In this document: positions 61,350 to 64,000 of the stretch, one piece after another
How positions within the stretch are numbered: the first letter of the stretch is position 1
Layout of the letters: each line of letters starts with the position of its first letter
From: Arctopsyche grandis
Taxonomy: Eukaryota > Arthropoda > Insecta > Trichoptera > Hydropsychidae
DNA: 64,000 nucleotides
NCBI RefSeq assembly: GCF_051622035.1
Contig: NC_135357.1
Location: 15,065,001-15,129,000, forward strand
Reading direction: 5' to 3'
Program-made: the position numbers and the translations under genes
Notes under the pieces: generated by a model
What the model saw: only the letters and a program-made list of their open reading frames with translations
Told to the model about the DNA's origin: nothing
The model's database searches: none

Positions 61350-61775
61350 ATATATAATTCTGAAAGAGACTTTGTAAGCATGTAAGAAAATATGTAATGT
61401 TGGTTGGGAACTTTGTAAACAAAACAAAGTTTCTATGATGACAATTCAATTGGTTGAATATTATATTTTTTTCAGCAGAAAATCTTACGTATGAACGATT
61501 GTTAGACCGAGGTTCGCAAACCCGTCTTCGTGGCTTCTGCTATTCATATCAAACATGTACGAGTATATGTATGTGAATTCAATTCAAGTAATAAAGAGTT
61601 ACCCATTGAAATGCACAATAATTTAAATCAATGGTCGAAAAATATGTGAATACATACATATGAAAAACAACAGTATTTTTACAAACCTCCTTTACGTTTC
61701 ACATTAAGACGTCATTTTTTATATCTCTTATCTCTTATCCAATCGTTTTCATACTGTGCCATATTGTTACATCAT
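61350..61775. other. Intergenic AT-rich DNA
   Basis: Nothing firm; 61685-61710 (AAACCTCCTTTACGTTTCAC) resembles 50706 in ImpL2 (AACCTCTTTTACGTTTCAC), a small dispersed motif. Confidence 0.35.
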
Positions 61776-61780
61776 ATCCA

Positions 61781-62004
61781 TCGGTGGCCCTTACGGCATA
61801 AACTCTGAGTTGATGAAGACATCCCAAGCTGGAATGTAATATGGAACAAGTACGCGTGTATGTATGTACATATACGTGAGATTCATGGGAGGAACCGACG
61901 AAACCGTCTACCCCCACTTCTAATCTTAGAGCTTGTACACAATCAGTCGTTTTATAATTTTTCGAGTCTTCATCAGCTCAGAGTTTGCGCCGTAAGGTGG
62001 ACCC
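61781..62004. mobile_element. Small foldback MITE, arms about 40 bp
   Basis: Left GGTGGCCCTTACGGCATAAA then CTCTGAGTTGATGAAGAC (61783-61820); right complement GGTCCACCTTACGGCGCAAA then CTCTGAGCTGATGAAGAC (62003-61966). The loop is about 145 bases. No clear target duplication. The 123-codon frame crossing it is probably chance. Confidence 0.7.
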
Positions 62005-62009
62005 CGTAT

Positions 62010-62510
62010 CCATATATGTATATGTTTGTATATACTTTTTGTGTTTTGCCCTTCTTAAAAAAACTGCGGCTATGTTTGGATCACATGTATATTATATCAA
62101 ACTACTACATCGATTATAGCTTCGAATTTTTCACACTTGATAATATACTCAAACATAACATTTACGTAACAATATTTAATAACAATAGCAGAAAAAACCG
62201 TGTAAAAAGACTTTCTTATACCTATACATAAATGACGAAATTACAATAAACAAAAGAACATACCCACAGGATAAACAGCAGCATATTTTGAATTCAGGTG
62301 ACCGACAAAATGGCTAGATAAATAATTTTTATTATATAAAATTCAAACATACATACATACATACATAGGTAACGGCCCATGTTATAATATAAAACGGAAG
62401 AAAAAACATACCAAATTGTTATATATTAATTTAAAATTCTCTACTATTATAACAAAAGGTTCTGAGCGTCTGATACATGATGCATACATGCACACACATA
62501 ATGAGCACAC
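62010..62510. other. Intergenic AT-rich DNA
   Basis: No gene; contains a CATACATACATACATACATAGG stretch like those at 28820 and 30478. Confidence 0.4.
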
Positions 62511-62519
62511 GTAAGTTTA

Positions 62520-62674
62520 GTTCTCTTCCAGTTCCTATTCTGCCGAAGACTGGTGTGGTGCGATTTCCTCATCGCACAAATCAATTTCGCGCCTCCTGAT
62601 TTGCATTTTGGCATTGCCCCCCACTCCCCTGCAGTGAGACTTAAAATTTCCTCATCATTTTATTTTATTTAGAG
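62520..62674 (+). promoter_or_regulatory. Candidate promoter and first exon of the gene leaving the window
   Basis: A GC-richer, non-repetitive block (CCGAAGACTGGTGTGGTGCG, TTGGCATTGCCCCCCACTCC) ends at TAGAG|GTGAGTTT, a strong donor at 62675. It is followed 380 bases later by the acceptor of the ATG-bearing exon at 63055. No ATG-led frame of use, so a 5' UTR exon is inferred. Confidence 0.45.
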
Positions 62675-63054
62675 GTGAGTTTAAAATTATTACCTTAATA
62701 ACCATTATATCACATATATTTAGTTTCCTAACCCTGCTTATAGAAATATGTATATAAATTTAGCCGATTAAATTAGTTATTACATAGCATAAAAGAAATA
62801 AAAATCAACTTGAAGGATTTACAAAATTGACCATGAATATACCTATACGTCTGATTACGTTGCAATTTAAATCGCTGGCTTATCAGATCACGCGTGTGAC
62901 ATCAGATTCTCCGGATATGCGCATTTTTATATATATATATATATTCAGATTATTTGTATCTATAAATATGCGCATTATAGTAAGAATTGAAATATTTAAT
63001 AAATATAACTAACCAAATGAAGCTAATAAAAATTCGATTTTGTTATTATTTCAG

Positions 63055-63117
63055 ACAGGAAGTGCATAGATCGTGATTTCATCATGGACGGCAAATTTCG
63101 CAATTTCAACAGAGCTG
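63055..63117 (+). CDS. First coding exon of an unidentified gene, partial
   Basis: A good acceptor (TTGTTATTATTTCAG) ends at 63054; the ATG at 63084 (ATCATCATGG context) starts MDGKFRNFNRA and the exon ends with a consensus donor G|GTAAGTTA after 63117 in phase 1. Eleven codons are too few to name the product. The rest of the gene must lie beyond the window or far downstream. Confidence 0.5.
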
Positions 63118-63119
63118 GT

Positions 63120-63480
63120 AAGTTAAATGAACGCAATAAGTATTCATATATGTAGTTTGAATATTATATTGTAATATGTAAAAGCATCATATAAAATTAG
63201 TAAGTAAACGTGTGGAAATCAACACGTGATTTTGATCAATGACCTTTCCAATTGCGGAGGTTTTTATACATATGCAGGGACTTATTTAACGTGATCATAT
63301 TTCTTTCGATAGTTAATTTTTCCGGTCACCCACTTTATACCGGAAATAAGCTAACGACGCTCTTACCTGTGGTATCATGTTTTCGGTAATTGATTTATTA
63401 CGCACATTGCGATCGCCCAAAATACATTTTTGCCATGAAAATCGCGAATACGAAATATTTGGTACTCGAGTTCTCGTTAG
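63120..63480. other. Intron of the gene starting at 63055
   Basis: AT-rich, nothing recognised. Confidence 0.4.
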
Positions 63481-63481
63481 T

Positions 63482-63535
63482 ATAGGGCTGCCATAATTGT
63501 CGGACCACCGAAGGGGACACCCCCCCCCCCCCCTT
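63482..63535 (+). mobile_element. Possible hAT-type end next to a poly(C) tract
   Basis: TAGGGCTGCCATAATTGTCG resembles the TAGGGCTACCAT end of the 48754 element, followed by a run of about 15 C. No partner end. Confidence 0.3.
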
Positions 63536-63783
63536 GCCCAAAAACATTCCTAGTTTTATTATAAAAGACTCGTTGCGTCTATACCAAATCTAAAATAAAA
63601 TAATATTTCATTAATTAATGGGCGATTCAATTTAATAACACCTAAACACTTGATTTCATCCATTCTTTTCTCGCCTTCACTCTTCCCTGACTTCGGAGAC
63701 TTCATTATCATCGCTCTTCTTTGCCCAATCAAACTTTTCCGAAATATTCGTTTTTTGGAGCAAGCAGCTCTTTTTCCCATTTA

Positions 63784-64000
63784 TCTATATATATATATAT
63801 ATAATTGAATGTGTGTGTGTGTGTGTGTATGTGTCTCGAATAGGCTCCTAAACCACTGAGCCGATTATGATGGAACTTTCAGGATTTGTTGTATGCATGT
63901 CCGGGAAGATTATTGTGAAAAAAAACGGGAATGAGTGTCATTGGATTATTGTGGCATTGAAACGCATGCCGAGTTCAATGCATGACATTTTATAATTTAA
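63784..64000 (-). repeat. CA/TA-tailed dispersed repeat, truncated by the window edge
   Basis: On the minus strand it runs from the window edge through GGAGCCTATTCGAGACACAT to (CA)n, CATTCAATTATATATATATA. The order unique body, (CA)n, short spacer, (TA)n is the same as in the copies ending near 28240 and 29990, so it is probably a relative. The body (GAGCCGATTATGATGGAACT on the plus strand) is of a type seen widely in insect genomes. Confidence 0.55.

Noticed and set aside
61860-62231. 123-codon plus-strand frame
   Set aside because: Its first part is the arm of a small foldback element and the rest is AT-rich with Tyr/Ile/Asn bias; no motif.

Overview
This window looks like about 64 kb of an AT-rich insect nuclear chromosome. 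The evidence is two intron-containing genes of well-known insect families (GTP cyclohydrolase I, called Punch in flies, and the Ig-domain insulin-antagonist ImpL2), an intronless gene for a secreted protein, a short run of the arthropod telomeric unit TTAGG, and RTE-type and hAT-type transposon remnants. I cannot fix the order. The RTE copies resemble those common in Lepidoptera and other holometabolous insects, but that is weak evidence. There is no operon structure and no sign of bacterial or phage DNA.

Layout. 1-290: minus-strand tail of a non-LTR reverse transcriptase. 674-2430: a minus-strand gene for a 506-residue secreted protein I cannot name. 2900-6480: decayed hAT-type MITEs and a TA microsatellite. 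6500-21314: the GTP cyclohydrolase I locus on the plus strand, with at least two alternative first coding exons (7200-7290 and 16297-16582) that both end in phase 1 and so can both join the common exons 18538-21193. A TATA promoter candidate lies at 14005 and an RTE fragment sits in an intron. 21320-32810: repeats, including a 434-bp perfect (AT)n tract, decayed hAT DNA, foldback MITEs, and CTAG-ended elements that carry GC-rich minisatellites. 32891-32990: a clear TATA box plus first exon with a consensus splice donor.

33000-46930: intron-like or intergenic DNA with a 900-bp hAT element (perfect 8-bp target duplication) and a 392-bp foldback element. 47303-51439: the ImpL2-like gene, six coding exons, 277 residues, with a second hAT relic in its first intron. 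51650-62500: no recognised gene; it holds a CTAG-ended foldback element, a GT microsatellite beside a tRNA-like segment, two large inverted-repeat MITEs, an RTE LINE relic with an intact FADD motif, and a small foldback. 62550-63117: probable 5' end of another plus-strand gene running out of the window. 63784-64000: another CA/TA-tailed repeat copy.

The two named genes act in different pathways (tetrahydrobiopterin/pteridine synthesis, and extracellular insulin-peptide binding); nothing here suggests they work together. The most unusual material is the repeat biology: CTAG-ended elements whose terminal hairpins keep pairing while their sequence changes, GC-rich minisatellites inside those elements, a foldback element with a half-copy cut near its centre of symmetry, and two non-repetitive open frames (31876-32349 plus, 44395-44766 minus) longer than chance easily gives in such AT-rich DNA.
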